DNA of 64,000 nucleotides, from contig OZ345360.1 of NCBI GenBank assembly GCA_977006965.1, positions 434,001-498,000 of the forward strand, read 5' to 3'. The notes under the pieces were generated by a model. The model had not been told where the DNA came from. It saw nothing but the letters and a program-made list of their open reading frames with translations, and did no database searches. Position numbers and translations under genes: made by a program. Each line of letters begins with the position of its first letter. The stretch's first letter is position 1. This stretch comes from Phymatolithon calcareum. Taxonomy: Eukaryota > Rhodophyta > Florideophyceae > Hapalidiales. Shown here in pieces: positions 21,581-33,259 of the stretch.

Positions 21581-22287
21581 GATTGAATCTATTAGATTGA
21601 TGGACCGAAAAACGACGTTTCTCGTACACCCTAGTACAAACATGGAAATTTGTGGGCATGCGCTGGAAGTCGGACTATCAGGACCCTTTTTTTGACACGA
21701 CAGGAAAAGCTAACCTTATCTGTTGGAGCTTCATGAAGCAAAATCAAGCTGACACGCAATAAAATAAGGGAAGCCCGTTCAAAGCTTCTCGAAATTCGGC
21801 CATAGATGCCTGTCCGTATCCAGAAGGGATACTTTTGTGATCGAAGGGGGGCGTTTGATACTAAAACTAGAACAAGATTTATTTCAGTGCAACAAGCGGT
21901 CCTGTTGCCATATGTGTACAAGAGTCATTTAGAAAACAACTGTGTGGCTTCAGTTCCGAGTTTGCGTTGGTAACTTCTCGAGTGCTCAGGAAGATCCAGG
22001 TGCCGTATGTAGTAGTTAAACAATTCGCGATCAAGACTCCCCGACTGGACGGGGCCTTGACACTGCGAAAAAGTAGCAGAGTTAGGGCTGGAAGCATTAC
22101 ATGATTCACAAGCCTGAGAGTCAGGTAGTGCTCCCAGCCCTTACTCTGCTGCACTCTAAGCGAACGTCACTTCGTCTCAGTAACTAAACGTTTTGGGAGG
22201 TTTCTAGCAAGCTTGGTGGGAGAGTGACATGACTTCGGTCGCAGAAACGGACAATAGAACTGTGTTTGCCAAATCCTTCGAGCGCCG

Positions 22288-22460
22288 AGGAAACAAAAAA
22301 GGTTTTTGATCACACACCTGTGTGTGATCAGAAAACGTTTTTGTTTCCTGGGTTCTACGGCATAAAGTAATCCCTGAAATACGAAGACGATCTACGAGCA
22401 TAGGTCTATTCTCGTAGATATCGTCTTCGTACTTTGGCGAGTACTTTATGCCGTGGAACC
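22288..22460. repeat. Twin hairpins added inside repeat R copy 1
   Basis: Hairpin 1 (22288-22348) has about 29-bp arms with three mismatches, starting AGGAAACAAAA. Hairpin 2 (22351-22460) is built on ATACGAAGACGA and CTCGTAGA arms, with an outer stem CGGCATAAAGTA/TACTTTATGCCG. The corresponding stretch of repeat copy 2 (25265-25355) has the outer sequences only (GAGGAAACAAA, then GTCGTCTTCGTACTTAG) and no inverted arms. Confidence 0.85.
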
Positions 22461-23065
22461 AAGCGATTGAAATGCGACTCGTCATAGTTTGCATTGTTTC
22501 TCCGTTCACAAATGTGCGAAACTGCGCGGAAAGACAGGGAAGCTTCGCGAAGAAAAGTCGCATCAGATGCTTCTTGTCTTGCCCTATTGGCTAGCTCCAC
22601 CCCAGCCTTACTTTTTATTAGCCTTTCGAAGAGACCTGCTTCCATCAGTTGACACAAATTCAATGCCTCCACCCAGTGCAGAAACAATTAATGTTGGAAA
22701 CCCAAAAAGGATTGTCCTGAGTTTAGTCCTGAAATTCAGTATAGTCGTTCGTTTTTGATTGCCTTACAAGAGTAGGAACAATTACCATTTTTGTTCAATA
22801 GTGGTATACAGTTTTAAGAATTCCTGACCATCATGGTGACCCGACGTGGATGACAGCTTGTGCAGTCGGCAGCAAGAAAGCCTTGGAAAATATCTTGTTT
22901 GTATGTCGTTAGATGTATTCTGATTTAGAAAGCATGGGAGTACAAAGCACAAGCTATCGCAAAGATTCTGAGTCCCGGTCGAGATCGAGAGCAGAAGAGG
23001 ATGAGGAATGAGTATTTGTAATGAGATGACTTTCAGGGGGTCGGAGCAGGGAGCGCAGGAGAAAG

Positions 23066-23186
23066 GCAATCGTTTGAAATTCACAGAAGGAAGTACTCTT
23101 TAGATCAATCTATATAATTCGAATTAAGGAGATATTAGAAGGAGAGTAGAGAGTACTTCCTTCTATGCATTTTAAACGATCGCCTT
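23066..23186. repeat. Inverted duplication with LINE A tail in the loop
   Basis: The stretch around GAAGGAAGTACTCT (23086-23099) recurs inverted at 23150-23163, with similarity extending outward about 20 bp. The loop holds GAATTAAGGAGATATTAGAAGG, which matches the 3' end of LINE A at 8402-8425 (AGGAGGCTAG follows there). Repeat copies at 26490 and 35220 lack both the inverted arm and the LINE piece. Confidence 0.75.
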
Positions 23187-23360
23187 ATTTTACTCTAGAT
23201 GACATGTTGCTTGAGTACCGATGTTATGTTCGCTCCAATCTCCCCCTTTTGAAAATGTCCGCAACCATCCGAAGATGCAGTAGAGTCTCTTCGGGGCAGG
23301 ATGCCTCCAGATACCAGGGAGTACTGCAAAAATTGAGGTTTATCCGGACAGAGTAAAATA

Positions 23361-24739
23361 ATTTTATTGTGAATCTCCCGTGCATCGCAATACTTCGTAG
23401 AGCATTTCTCGTCCTTCTACGAGGACATGCGTCTGAGGTGAGAAGGTTTGGGCTGTGGCTTTTTGTGTCTAAATATGCCTATTCGTTTAGATGATGTAGA
23501 TGGCTCGCATGTTCGGCTACGGATCTCATTTCATACTGAAAGTATTCTTCACAGCAATTCCTGCACAATTTTTCCTTTTCCGCAACACGTGAGAAACAAA
23601 TTAGTTTCAGGCAGTTTCTTCGTCGACTAAGAACTTCGTTTCCTGGCCAAACAAGCAACATTTCGGGCTGCAAGATCTTTACTCTTGCTATGCAAAACTG
23701 GTCTCATATCATTTCTAGGACATTAAGGATACTGGAGAAGAAAGCTGTTGAAGCTCGATAACGGCAGCGAATACTTCGAATGACCGGAGAAGAGACCGAG
23801 ACGCTGGACCAGTTTCTATTCTTTACCATAGTATTCTACAATGACATAGAATAGAAAAAGTGCTGCAGATAGGAGCTACTGGTGAAAAACGTCAAGTGGA
23901 ATCCAAGCTTTTCCACCCATAGGAGGGGAGTTTTGCAGCTAGGGCCACGACACTCCACAAGGCACAGAAGTGAGGATTGTAAGCTACACTACCAGTAGCA
24001 GCTCAAATGCATCTCCCTTGCAGTCTCAAGAGTGTTTCTGAGGGCGTTAAATAATGTTCTACACTCAATGCGGCTTCCAACACCCGAAATGGACTATTTT
24101 TCAACCATTTTAACAAAAAAATATGCAGAATATATTCGAAAAAGTAGGATATCCAATTCGGTCCAGATTTGTCCAGTAATGGATGTGTAGTACGAAATGG
24201 TTAATGGAAATAGCACTTACGTCGAAAATGGATATGTGATTTCTTAACCCAATCGGTCCCTTTTGAATATCCTCCATCACCTGAAGAATCACCAGCATCT
24301 CTGAGATGCATCGTGCCTGTCGATAGGATTGTGTTTCAGCCTAACGAACCTTCCTATTATGCTACGACCGCGGTTTTCCAAGACAGCTTCACTTGCGGGT
24401 GAAGTTCTAAAGGCTACTAGACTTGTCAATGGTGTTTTGGGTATGCATGTTCGCTATATAGCCTCTTTAGTGAGCATGAGCATAAAGTTGATCGGGTGTT
24501 GACTAAAAGTCCAAAAAAGGGATCGTGCATCAATAATTGCAGCAGTTTTTTTCTATTTTCGGCCACAATTGTAGCAACCATGTACTGCATTTCAACTCCA
24601 GGGCGCGATAGAATTATTGCTTCAATTTTGTGCTAAAATGTCAAGCTCAAACAAACCTGGCGGTTTGGGAACATTAGCTTGAATTGAAGGTACTGCAACC
24701 CGTCTTCTGACACGCAGGGCGAATACTGTCGGTATTTGT
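23361..24739. other. No supportable gene between repeat R copies
   Basis: No frame with a recognisable domain was found. A short segment at 24280-24330 (CACCTGAAGAATCACCAGCA) resembles sequence downstream of both MADS-related loci (27960 and, inverted, 34940). A small inverted repeat TTTCTATTCT/AGAATAGAAA lies at about 23811-23857. Confidence 0.4.
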
Positions 24740-26700
24740 TTCTCTAACCCGACAAGGTAACAAGCTGACACGCCAGCGAAAAGGGAAGCTCGTCAGAAGT
24801 AGCTTGGAATCGGCTGCGGATGGTTGTCCCTATTCCGATGATGGTTTCGTTATTGAGTCGTCTTGGATATTCTTGGAGGGCCGTTATATGCGAAATGCAA
24901 CATTATTTATATCAGAGCTAAGATCAGCGTCGTTTCCGTACACATGGAAGAGTCATTGAGACAACAGCTATGAGGTCTCACTGATGGTGGTGCATCCGTA
25001 ACTTCTCTAGCGTTCAAAAGGTTCAGTTGCCACCCGCAGTGGAGGCCTCACGGCCTAGATTGGTCTTGCGCCTACGAAAGAGTAGAATATGCGGCTCGGG
25101 CTTATGGATCAGGTAGTGCTCCCACCCTGGACTCTGCTTCACTCCAAGCGAACGCCACTCCCTCTCCGTAAGTAAACATTTCACCTCAATTGTGCGGTGG
25201 AGAGTGACATGACTTCGGTCGCAGCATCGGACAATAGATCTTTGTTAGTCAAATCCTTAGAGCGCCGAGGAAACAAAGACTGTATATTCAGACCACATAC
25301 CGATACACGTAGGTGTCGTCTTCGTACTTAGAGGAGTAAATTATTTCGTTCGACCCATAGTATGACGGGCCAGTCGCCATAGCAGGGATTTACTTCGCCC
25401 TTCACGCTTATGCGAAAGGGGTGGATAAAGCAGGGATGCGTTGCTAAGGACGTCGCCTGAGCTGCTTGTCTTGCTTTTTGACGATTTCGAGCCAAAGATT
25501 TCTTCTTTATAGCCGATCGAAACGACCAACTTCCAGCAGTTGAATTAATTTAAAGCTTCCACCACTGCAGAAACCATTAATGTTTGAATCTCAGAAAAGA
25601 TTGTGGTGACTTTAGTCCAGAAATTAGTACAGTCATTAATTTGGACTTCTAGCACACCAGGGTAGCAATAACGACATTTCTTATTCTCTCTTGGTATTCA
25701 GTCCCGCGACTTCTAGATAACCATGATGATATACCAGTGTGGACTACGAAAGAGTGCTTTTCCCAGATCTTGCAGTTGGCAGCAAGAAAGGATGGAAATA
25801 TATAGATTACATGTCGCTAGATGCAGTGTCGCTTAATGCCTCGAGTTTGTGAAGTGTGTGCTATCGCGAAGATCTCGACTGGCAGTTGTGAATGACAGAA
25901 CAGAATCAGAAATGACTAGCTAATGATGTCCACTTGTCGTATAGTGGTTAAACTGCCTCCGGAGGGCGCGCATATACGGCCAAGAGAAAGGTTCTGGGTT
26001 CGAATCCCGGGTTTGCCTGTTTGTGGTGAAGAACCTGACGTGGTTTTTTCTCTTAATTTCGATCCAAGAGGCGTTTCGGAAGTAGGTTTTCCGCACTGCA
26101 CAAGGGGTCTGAGCTAATCACATTGCATTAGTATTGAACGTAAGAAGTAGGCTGTATATAAAATAGTCCAACATTCTGACCGTCCACATGGACTCGTGAA
26201 ACGTGGAACCACCGCAGTTGCTTCGGCTTGAATCTTCTAATGACGACGGCAGGCAGAGAAGAAGCGTGCTTACAATTAACAAGCAGGATTAACGCCCTGT
26301 CGCAATCTAAGTAGGTGTAAAAATAGAAGCACTGCTTGCTAGACTCATAGGAGAATAAATTATTCATAAAAATAAACTACTGTAGCTAACGATGCGGTAC
26401 ATATTCTTGATGAGATACTTGTCCAAGAAGAGACAGAAATTTGGTGAGTCAGAACAAATAGCGAAGGGAAGGCAAATAGAGTACATTTCACGGAAGGGAG
26501 TATTCTTTAGCGCAATCTCCATTGTGTTCTAGGTGAAATGTTGCTTGAGTACCGATCTTGCGTTTTCTGCAGTCGGTCCTTTTGAATTCTCCGTTACCAT
26601 CTTAAAAACCACAATAATCTCTTCGGTGAGTAATGCCTGCTGATACCAGGAATTCAGGTTTCTTCTCGAGCTGGCTTGAGAATAAAAGGATATCTCGAAT
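24740..26700. repeat. Dispersed repeat R, copy 2, interrupted by a SINE
   Basis: Direct copy of 21700-23360 that lacks the hairpins and inverted duplication of copy 1 but carries a SINE at 25929-26383. Landmarks in order are AACAAGCTGACACG, GAGAGTGACATGACTTCGG, GCAGTTGGCAGCAAGAAAGG, the SINE, ATTTCACGGAAGGGAGTATT and ATGTTGCTTGAGTACCGAT. Confidence 0.7.
25929..26383 (+). mobile_element. tRNA-derived SINE, copy A, with target-site duplication
   Basis: The head resembles a Leu/Ser-type tRNA: A-box-like TCGTATAGTGGTTA, a long variable-arm stretch, and a B box in GGGTTCGAATCCC. It is followed by a body of about 350 bp and an A/T-rich tail (AATAAATTATTCATAAAAATAAA). The flanks AGCTAATGATG (25918-25928) and AGCTAACGATG (26384-26394) are the target-site duplication. 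The inverted repeat R copy at 35.3 kb holds the empty site AGCTAATGATGC without the SINE. A second copy lies inverted at 54584-55018. Confidence 0.88.
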
Positions 26701-28078
26701 ACTGCTCTTGTGATTAGTGCAATCGGCGGCTTTTAGAATCTACATCTGTCGCGAAATTTCAGCTTCGAGCTTATTGAGACCGACTAGGGGTACTCGAAAT
26801 GAGCAACTTAGGAGTCGGCTCAATCTTGAACACACGACTGGGGGTACTCGCGATGAGCAACTTTGGAGCCGGCATGTCCTCGTCGAGGTCTAAGATCAAG
26901 GACCTTATCCCTCGGTATCGTTGTGAAGCAAACTTCGATGGTTATTTTCTTACTTGCTTGCCGAACTCTATCGACGAATGAGTTCTGCGGCTTTTATAGT
27001 GTTCTGCGAAGAGCACAAGGAAATCATAATATCGCCTAAGCTTGCGTGGTGCTCCAATTCCGTACCCTACAATTGGTATTCCTAATGCAATTTCAAGGAA
27101 CGCAGAAGAACGTTTGTCAAACAATCAAAGCAGGGACAAAGACGAATGTCCCAAGCCTCGAAGAGCAAAGGCGCACAATGAACCACGTGTAAAATACGGT
27201 TTGACCGCAGCACCGTTCGGCCACACGACCATCCGTTTCAACGAGTGTCCTGGATATTGTCATACCCACCTCGAAGCCCGCAGTAACCGCCACAAGAGCC
27301 GGTCCAGCGGCGACCAACACTGAACCTAAATCAAATGTCTCGGAAGACACCTAGCTCAGGATCATAGCACCTGCCAAGCCCGTGAGCTCACGCATCTCAA
27401 CGGCGAGAAACCAAGGCGCATCCGTGCAACATCTGCCTCCGTCCGCTCGACCGCATCGAGAAATCGTTTCTTTTGTTTCTCCCACCCTCCCATCCCCTTT
27501 GCGTTCTTGTAGATTAGTTCAGGGAAGCGGAAGTCCAGGGTTTGACCAGGTCGAACTCTGGATGGAGCTCCTCAGATGCACTGGGTCAGGCCCGGCAGCA
27601 TTATAGGATGCGATTTCCTAGAGGGCTCCACCCGCCGACTACACATTACCGACACAGCTTTATTGCGTTCACTAAAGTTTTGAAGTTCTGGCACCTAGCG
27701 GAGATCGAGATAAGAATGGATTTTGTGCGCAAGTGGTAAATTTGGTGAAATAATGGAATGCACGTGAGAAACCGTATGCCCGCCTTGCGAATCTCTTTGA
27801 TATAGTTTCGTGTAACTATAAGAAAGCGCTCGTGTTGCGGAGTCAATGGCTTCCTTTTTGCTTCTGAATTTCACTTCGATGATTACCAGAGTTCATCTTA
27901 TTTCCTCTCTCAAGTCTTCTCGATTGCCACCTCATCTCTTCAATCGATTTGCGACACTACCATCATCTGAAGAATCACCAGCATCTCTGCGGTGTATCAT
28001 CACTGTCGACGCCATGTTAATAGAACAGAGCGGACTGGATAATGCGTCGCGTCCAGCTTCCCTCAACATCAGGGTGGT
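26701..28078. other. No confident gene; short duplication and hydrophobic frames
   Basis: A 39-bp segment (GGGGTACTCG and following) is repeated at 26782-26820 and 26835-26873. On the minus strand, 26942-27350 carries two adjacent hydrophobic frames (VAAGPALVAVTAGFEVGM; EIALGIPIVGYGIG) that could be a decayed membrane-protein gene, but no family was recognised and there is no ATG. 27960-28078 resembles the sequence after the MADS gene. Confidence 0.35.
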
Positions 28079-28726
28079 TCAGCTTGTGTGCTCCTGCGAA
28101 TGGTGCTGCAGCTCGGCAAGGAACTGAGTGTGAGGCGGAAGGTCTTGTTGGGCCGTTTGAGAATTCTGCATCTGCTGTTGGAAAAACGGTCTATTCCATG
28201 ACTCGTCAGCAGGAGTGCGATGAGTCGATCGTCCAGAATTAGTGCTGCTCCCGCTCCACTGGCGCATCAGAGATGCAAGAGACGACGCTTGAAAGGGTCT
28301 CTCATTCACGACTGCCGCTGTACTAATTGCGTGATGAGTAGTCAAGGATGCAGGATCAGTAGATTGAGGTAAAATTGGCGCAACGTCCTGAGGATTGCTG
28401 AAGTTTGCGATATCGGTGCAATAGTCCCCGCCGTTCATGTTCAGGTCACTGTCTACAGACGGCACTGCATGGTCCCCATGCTCGCAGCTCGACACGGTAC
28501 AAGTAGAAAAAAGAGACCTCCTCTGAAGCGCGACTTCTAGTGGATGTTCAGCGCCTCCAGAGAGGCTCACGAGATTTGGTGGCTTGTCATTGCGTATCTC
28601 GTTGAAAGGCTCATTGTGCCTGATTGATGGAGACCCATGACGATCCGCCATATGAATTCTTGCTGTGTGCGGAGGGATAGTCTGCTGTTCAAAATGAGAT
28701 GGTAACATTCTTGTGGATACTGGGGT
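28079..28726 (-). pseudogene. Orphan C-terminal copy of the MADS-box protein
   Basis: The translated sequence matches residues about 310-520 of the complete MADS-box protein at 33260-34906 with frequent substitutions. Shared segments: HNEPFNE, NDKPPNL, LEVALQR, DLNMN, DPASL, RPFQASS, AELQHH and QEHTS. The MADS DNA-binding domain is absent. After QEHTS this copy stops, whereas the complete protein continues about 24 residues; weak similarity goes on in non-coding form (TTGAGGGAAGCTGG). Opposite orientation to the parent and about 5 kb away. It is most likely a truncated duplicate, though the frame itself is still open. Confidence 0.8.
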
Positions 28727-29160
28727 TTGTTTTAAAATTGTCTTGATTTTCAAACACCATGATCGTGAGCTCAGGTTCTCCAACTTTAGATTTTGCCTCC
28801 CATTCTTGCAAATAAGCATTAAGGCAATCTCCGGACTCTAACGCAAGAAGATTTTCAACATGAACGCGAAGCAGTAGACAGTTCGGATTGCTGTCCCACA
28901 GAAAAGAAAACAGTATCCTCTTTTCAGACAGGTACGGCTTGAAAGAATTGGCCGTAGTCTTCGCCAGCTTCGTAACCAAGCTGATACAGTAGAGTATCTA
29001 TTCTTGGGCCCTCGCTTGCACAGTGCATGGGTAAGTCACTGTCCCGGAAACCCCGGCCTTCTTCTTTTACGAGCTCGATGCTCTTCAGGAGAGCAGAAAA
29101 ATTAGCCAGCTGAATAGCCAAGATATTTTCAACAGCGGTGCGCTCTGCATTATTGAGCTA
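28727..29160 (-). other. Unidentified coding-like frames upstream of the MADS fragment
   Basis: Two minus-strand frames join plausibly near 28930 by a single shift: one with LANFSALLKSIELVKEEG and RIDTLLYQLGYEAGEDYG, the other with YLSEKRILFSFLWDSN and VHVENLLALESGDCLNAYL. The amino-acid composition is protein-like, but no family was recognised. If joined to the following MADS fragment it would be a chimeric gene. Confidence 0.3.
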
Positions 29161-29599
29161 ATTCAAAGATGTGTTATAGCAATCATCTTTTGCTGCGTCT
29201 CTGATGTCGCCTCTTACATCTGAAAGTCAAGCGTCTGGTCCAAGTAGCTGTTCATTTGAAATGAAGCATGCATCCCCATGTGATGGAGATTCTACATTAA
29301 GGTACCCGGCCCGTACTGTGTTTGTAATATGGCGATAACAGAGCGAAAAACCTCTCAGTAGATCCACTATCTCGAGCATATCCTTGAGTAGTGTGTGCAG
29401 ATACGGGAGCACTAATGATCTAGTACGTACTCATTTGGTTTTCGGTCGCAGGATACTGCTATAATGCGTACCCAGAACATACAACTCTGTCCTTGGCGAT
29501 ATACCATACCAAGATATTGAATCGGCCATAACAAACGCCTCCGACTTCAGTAAGTGGAATCAAATGAAGCCGTCTAAACGTGCTAGCCGTTTAGGGGAA

Positions 29600-29630
29600 A
29601 AAACAATCATCGTCATCATCATCATTTTGG
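29600..29630. repeat. ATC microsatellite
   Basis: A short (ATC)n-like run around CATCGTCATCATCATCATT. No function is implied. Confidence 0.6.
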
Positions 29631-29761
29631 TTTCTTAGAATTTCGTTGGGGACCCAATGAAATGCAATTGCAAGTGTCGTGAGTATCCAGGAGCTGAACA
29701 ACGGGTTTAAGTCCTCAATGAGACGACGGCAGATGCCGGACTTCCATACAACTTGATTAGG

Positions 29762-29916
29762 CAGAAACTCCAAAAGGGATGTAGTGCTTTCGGCAAAATG
29801 TCTTACAGCTTGCTTTGTCAGAAATTCCGATGGGATGTAGTGACTTCGGCAATATTCGCCAACTCTAGTGGGTCAGAAACTCCGAAGGGATGTAGTGAAT
29901 TCGACAGGAGTAGTCC
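29762..29916. repeat. Three degenerate tandem repeats of 55-57 bp
   Basis: Units start at CAGAAACTCC (29762), CAGAAATTCC (29819) and CAGAAACTCC (29874), and share GGGATGTAGTG followed by TTCGGCA. They lie between unidentified frames and have no clear coding meaning. Confidence 0.7.
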
Positions 29917-30071
29917 AGTCCAATGATACGCAATGGATGGTTGCTCGGCAGTTTGAATGAGTTGCTGACTTTCGTCGGAAGAGTAAGTTTCTCTTTCGGT
30001 ATCCTTGGGGTTGGTTTATGGATGGTAAAGTTGATAGAGGTGACTTCCTCGAGAAAGACTTCAGTCATCGC

Positions 30072-30873
30072 TTAAGTAGTCTCTACATCAGTCAATCTAC
30101 TTCTGACTGTCTGTCTGCATTCTCTCAAGGTATCCGAATTGTCTGCGCGCGACACAATGTGCTTCACACCGTTCGTAATCCTCGCCAGTAGAATCTCATC
30201 GCCACTGCTAACTGCCAACGGTTCTTCCATTCGACTGTCGGCTCCCAACGGATTGATAAACTCGGTGTCGGTGGTGAGCGAGACAGAAAGCTTTTGGTGT
30301 CGACGTGTCATCGATGCTCAAATCTTCGCCAGAAATGATACAACCCATCGCACAGAGCACTCCTCTGGCTTTCTTGTCTTCAGACGACGTACCACTTCCG
30401 GATCTCTGCGACCCGCATGGGGAGATTGCAGATTGCCCAGAAAGGAAAATCTATACAGGTCTTCAAGTATAAGAAGGGCGAAAGAGACAAGGCTGAGTTT
30501 TCACAATTGCAGAATCGTGAAATGTAAAAGAAAATAATCTTGTTCGGGCACATGATGCGAATTTACTTCCATCCGTACTAGAAAAAGGTGATGCAGAAGA
30601 CGAGTTCATTTCGAATGATATTTGAGACTGATTTTCGACGATTGTGCCGTCAGGTAGTCCAAAAGAATCCAGTTTCATAGCAGTTGATGGCGGGGAGACA
30701 GATTGTCTCCAGGACAACGACCAATAGTACGCAAGGACAAACCTGGTCTTCAAGTTGTCGAACAGGTGAACTAGAGGACGTTTCCACTTCGCACAGCAGG
30801 GCTCCAGTCTTGAAACTAGGTCCTGGACATCGTCAGAATAGGCAGAAGCGGTAGTCGCGGTCGCAGTGTTCAA
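30072..30873 (-). other. Unidentified minus-strand frames
   Basis: Two frames (30873-30463 and 30311-30072) face the same way as the membrane-type frame just upstream. The last contains VSLTTDTEFINPLGADSRMEE and ends at 30072. They could be further exons of that gene, but no splice sites convinced me and no domain was recognised. Confidence 0.25.
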
Positions 30874-31396
30874 CAGTTATCATGTTTCGCGGACAATGTG
30901 AGGACTCATTCTCCTGTATGAATTCAGAAACTGGAACGTTCATGCACTCCTCAAATCCCGGACTATTAAGACATTTGAGAGCATGAATGTTCCAGCTTGT
31001 GAATTCACACAAGATAATGAGACCCCATATTGTCCACAAAACCTGGTAACTGTTGAACACCGCGACCGCGATTGCCGCTGCTGCCTCCTTGCAATCACGG
31101 TTTCTGATTTGTGCAATGGTGTAGAAGAATATGCATCCCAACGAGGGCAATGAGACAAAGAATTGTATCATTCCATTGCGACAGTCGTCACGGATGGTGC
31201 GCCACCTATCGCTGATGAAGTCCAGGGCGTAAATGAACGCGAGCGGAACAATGGCGAGGGCGTAGATGGAGAAGACGAGTCGTCGGCCGTCCGCGAACGA
31301 CGGCAATCGTTGCAGCAGCAGGATGTAGACATGCTGCTGGGTCCCCGCGAGCGACTCTGAGAGTGCACGGCAAACGCAAGGCCGCAATCCGGCAAT
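30833..31396 (-). other. Possible multi-pass membrane protein exon
   Basis: The minus-strand frame contains three hydrophobic segments: FSIYALAIVPLAFIYALDFI, MIQFFVSLPSLGCIFFYTIA, and VAVFNSYQVLWTIWGLIIL. The pattern looks like a genuine membrane protein, but the frame has no ATG before the first segment and ends abruptly, so it is probably one exon of a larger or decayed gene. No family could be named. Confidence 0.35.
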
Positions 31397-33259
31397 TCCA
31401 ACGCGAGCACGATCACGGCCGTCATCCCGACCTCGTCGAGACCTCCACCTGTCAGGAGCTTTACATCATGCTCTCCAAGATTTGCGCCACGCCCCACACC
31501 CGCAGCACGAACCAGAGCGAACGGTCCGTGCTCTATCTGTCCATTGCAAACAACGGGCTCACTCGCTCAGGTTCAGAACACGAGCGGCGCGCAGGAAATT
31601 GAGCGCCACGTGGATCGCGTATCCCGACTTTCAGAAAATCACGAACGAACATTACACATCCCGGTCGAGCGCGAGAGAGTCGGAAGCGCCTGCTGTGCTC
31701 GTTGTGTCAGGACACTGTTCATTTGAGGTGCCGAAAGTCGCCTTGTCCAGGATTCATGCGTATAGAAGACCACCACCATGGAGTTGCAATGGTATTCTGG
31801 AATACCAAAAGAAACCGGAACCAAACTGCGGTTACTTTTTCTAATCTCGGGACCCTGCACTTTCTGGAAACTCCGGAGGCAGTATGATAATCCGTCCATC
31901 AACGCCTGTACGTGGACAGCAGTGTTTTCAGGAAAGTCTGTAAGCAAAATTGCCAATTGGCAATTTGGATCAAACGGATATTCGGATCCTGTGTAATTTC
32001 ATTAGGCCAATGCATCACAATGCGGCTGATCCCGAACAAGCTCTGCCGACCATGCTGGTCGTCCCGCCGACATCTGTGAACTAACCATTTACAAGACATG
32101 GGAAGTGAACGCGATAATGGTAAACTTTATTTTGAAAGTTCCCAAGACCTCAGATCTGTGAGTAACAGGGGAACGTGGTGCATCACAGATGTTTTCCTTC
32201 CTGTCTGGTATTTTATAGATACTGGAGGTATTTCCTCATTTGCTGTGCATCTACTTGCAGGCACAATGCAGGACCATGTCGCCCAGATTCCAACTGCTCT
32301 GGATGTGAACCCTATGAGGTCGTTTAGGACCATGGCCTTGAAGATGTGCTTCGCGAAGTACGTGTCCGAACAAGCTCTAGCTCCGATATCTGGTGCGCAA
32401 TGTTACGTCGAGTGGGCTCTTGAGCTTTGTCGGAGAATGAAACCCTGATATAGTTACTGCTAACCCTTGCATCTGCAATATAAATCTTTTATTAACCATT
32501 GAGTTTCTTCAGATGCGTCCATGCAGGACAGATTTGCCCGCACTCGGACAACGGTATAGTCCCGTATTCGCTTATTGAAAATGTAGATCGGTATAACACT
32601 GGAGCTCGTGAGCGTGGAGAGTACTTCGAATGGCAGTTTTCGCCACTCGAAATGGACTTTGTCCAATTATCACACACCGCAATATTCGGCAGTCCAGGTA
32701 CGGGTACAGATTTTTCACTCAACGCGAGCTGGAGAATTCGTATTGCCAAATTTGGTCTCTGACACTATTCCGTATTTCAAACTGAAGTTCTATGTCCCTA
32801 ACTTGGTTCACAGCACGGCTGAGCTTCAGTCCAATGGAAAGCAAACTTACCGTTACGAAAAACTTGGTCAACCCACCCCGTTTCTGCCAATTAAGAGAAT
32901 CAGAAGGTCCCATGCACTCCTCAAAGAGCATGCACACCCTTCAACTTGGCGGGAAAGTTGGTTTAGCGACAGTACGAGTCAACTTGTAACCCGTTGTTTC
33001 ATATCATCACTCATTTCCTTGCGTTGCGTTTGCGAGGAATGAGTAACAACTTTCAAAAGGATAAATGTCACTGATACAGTACTTAATGATGAGCTAACTT
33101 TCTCCTCTCATCAAGACACAAAAGCTGGACCGCAGAGTGTCTCCAGGGTTTCCAATGCTTGTCAAAGATACTGTCAATTTTTCGCACACCGCAACTGATC
33201 AGGCCTCTGGCCTGGAAAAGGATGCGGCTATTTTCGCTTGCGCCTTCTAACGTTTTGCA
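31397..33259. other. No confident gene
   Basis: Several medium frames on the plus strand (for example 32098-32448 and 32499-32762) have no recognisable domain. A perfect 20-bp palindrome, AAATTGCCAATTGGCAATTT, lies at 31948-31967. Confidence 0.35.

Larger units (their letters stand above)
21700..23360. repeat. Dispersed repeat R, copy 1
   Basis: Diverged direct copy of about 24740-26700. Matching landmarks: GAGAGTGACATGACTTCGGTCGCAG (22212 and 25200), AGCGCCGAGGAAACAAA, GCAGTCGGCAGCAAGAAAG (22863, variant at 25777), and TGTTGCTTGAGTACCGAT (23206 and 26540). No intact protein is visible. Two local inverted duplications (22288-22460 and 23066-23186) are found in this copy only. Confidence 0.7.

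Noticed and set aside
25929-26015. A tRNA gene with long variable arm
   Set aside because: A- and B-box-like strings are present, but the acceptor and anticodon stems do not pair, and the unit recurs with a long body, tail and target-site duplications. It is a SINE head.
26942-27350. Membrane receptor-like gene on the minus strand
   Set aside because: Two hydrophobic frames are adjacent, but there is no ATG, no clear splice sites and only weak resemblance to any receptor family.
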